Made by a program: the position numbers and the translations under genes
From: Sungkyunkwania multivorans
Lineage (GTDB): Bacteria; Bacteroidota; Bacteroidia; Flavobacteriales; Flavobacteriaceae
DNA length: 64,000 nucleotides
Assembly: GCF_042675645.1 (NCBI RefSeq)
Contig: NZ_JBHTJH010000017.1
Coordinates: 1 to 64,000 of the forward strand
Reading direction: 5' to 3'
The notes under the pieces: model-generated
Databases searched by the model: none
The model's input: only the letters and a program-made list of their open reading frames with translations
Told to the model about the DNA's origin: nothing
Part shown: positions 63,946-64,000 of the stretch, piece by piece
Layout of the letters: each line of letters opens with the position of its first letter
How positions within the stretch are numbered: position 1 is the first letter of the stretch

Positions 63946-64000
63946 AAGATGTTAAAATTAAGAAATTCTAAATCAGTTTCATCCATTTCTACGCGTTTGC

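Noticed and set aside
1..64000. tRNA or rRNA genes, CRISPR arrays, insertion sequences
   Set aside because: I saw no cloverleaf-like tRNA gene, no rRNA sequence, no regularly spaced repeat array and no transposase-like protein. A tRNA search tool could still find something that I missed.

Overview
The window looks like chromosome of a marine-type member of the Flavobacteriia (phylum Bacteroidota). The evidence is a Bacteroidota-type (subtype iii) type VI secretion system with TssN, TssO and TssK homologues, type IX secretion C-terminal sorting domains on three proteins, candidate promoters of the Bacteroidota form TTTG/TAnnTTTG, almost no Shine-Dalgarno sequences, and housekeeping genes (mfd, metG, ssb, rluF-like, SDR-type threonine dehydrogenase) of flavobacterial type. 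Base composition is moderate to AT-rich, except for a sharply GC-rich block at positions 1-515.

Layout. 1-10.5 kb: a T6SS-iii locus in two divergent arms. The minus arm reads NlpC/P60 lipoprotein, TssG-like, TssN, two TssD (Hcp-like) tube proteins, a putative zinc-metallopeptidase effector, a lipoprotein (likely its immunity protein) and the start of a GC-rich vgrG cut by the window edge. The plus arm reads tssE, tssF, a PKD-domain membrane protein, tssK, tssO. TssB, TssC, ClpV and TssR are not in the window. 10.6-30 kb: mostly housekeeping and general metabolism (M61 peptidase, mfd, DUF805, an ACT-domain protein, LD-carboxypeptidase, yraN, metG, a histone-deacetylase-like amidohydrolase, PAP2 phosphatase, ferritin, a 53-residue Cys-rich basic peptide), interrupted by a duplicated DUF1800/DUF1501 export module whose DUF1501 members carry both a twin-arginine signal and a T9SS sorting domain.

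30-42 kb: a complete class I lanthipeptide locus. Minus strand: a membrane-anchored TPR/AraC regulator, three precursor-peptide genes (two of them too short for usual gene calling), lanC, a C39-peptidase ABC exporter, a HlyD-type adaptor and an unknown gene. Plus strand, divergent: a split LanB (dehydratase domain and elimination domain as two genes overlapping by 4 bp). Two precursors are close paralogues with cores beginning DCLPTEHY. The third has a canonical leader but its core is cut by a TAG, after which the same frame continues as a Thr/Cys-rich stretch typical of lanthipeptide cores. Terminator-like hairpins separate the precursors from lanC. The logic is: precursor synthesis, Ser/Thr dehydration by split LanB, cyclisation by LanC, leader removal after GG and export by the C39 ABC transporter plus HlyD.

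42-64 kb: ssb, a GNAT/DUF6265 pair, PhzF-like isomerase, CBS-domain protein, GIDE-domain membrane protein, M28 membrane peptidase with an NAD(P)-binding epimerase-like gene, DUF2383 protein, M13 peptidase, a large BNR-repeat T9SS-secreted protein, an NTF2-like protein, threonine dehydrogenase, RluF-like pseudouridine synthase, penicillin-acylase family enzyme, a glutaredoxin-like protein and a GH3 beta-glucosidase.

The most interesting items are the three-precursor lanthipeptide locus with its interrupted third core, the putative HExxH effector/lipoprotein immunity pair next to a compositionally foreign vgrG, and the Tat-plus-T9SS DUF1501 proteins. Function calls come from my reading of motifs and translated sequence. 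No database search was possible.
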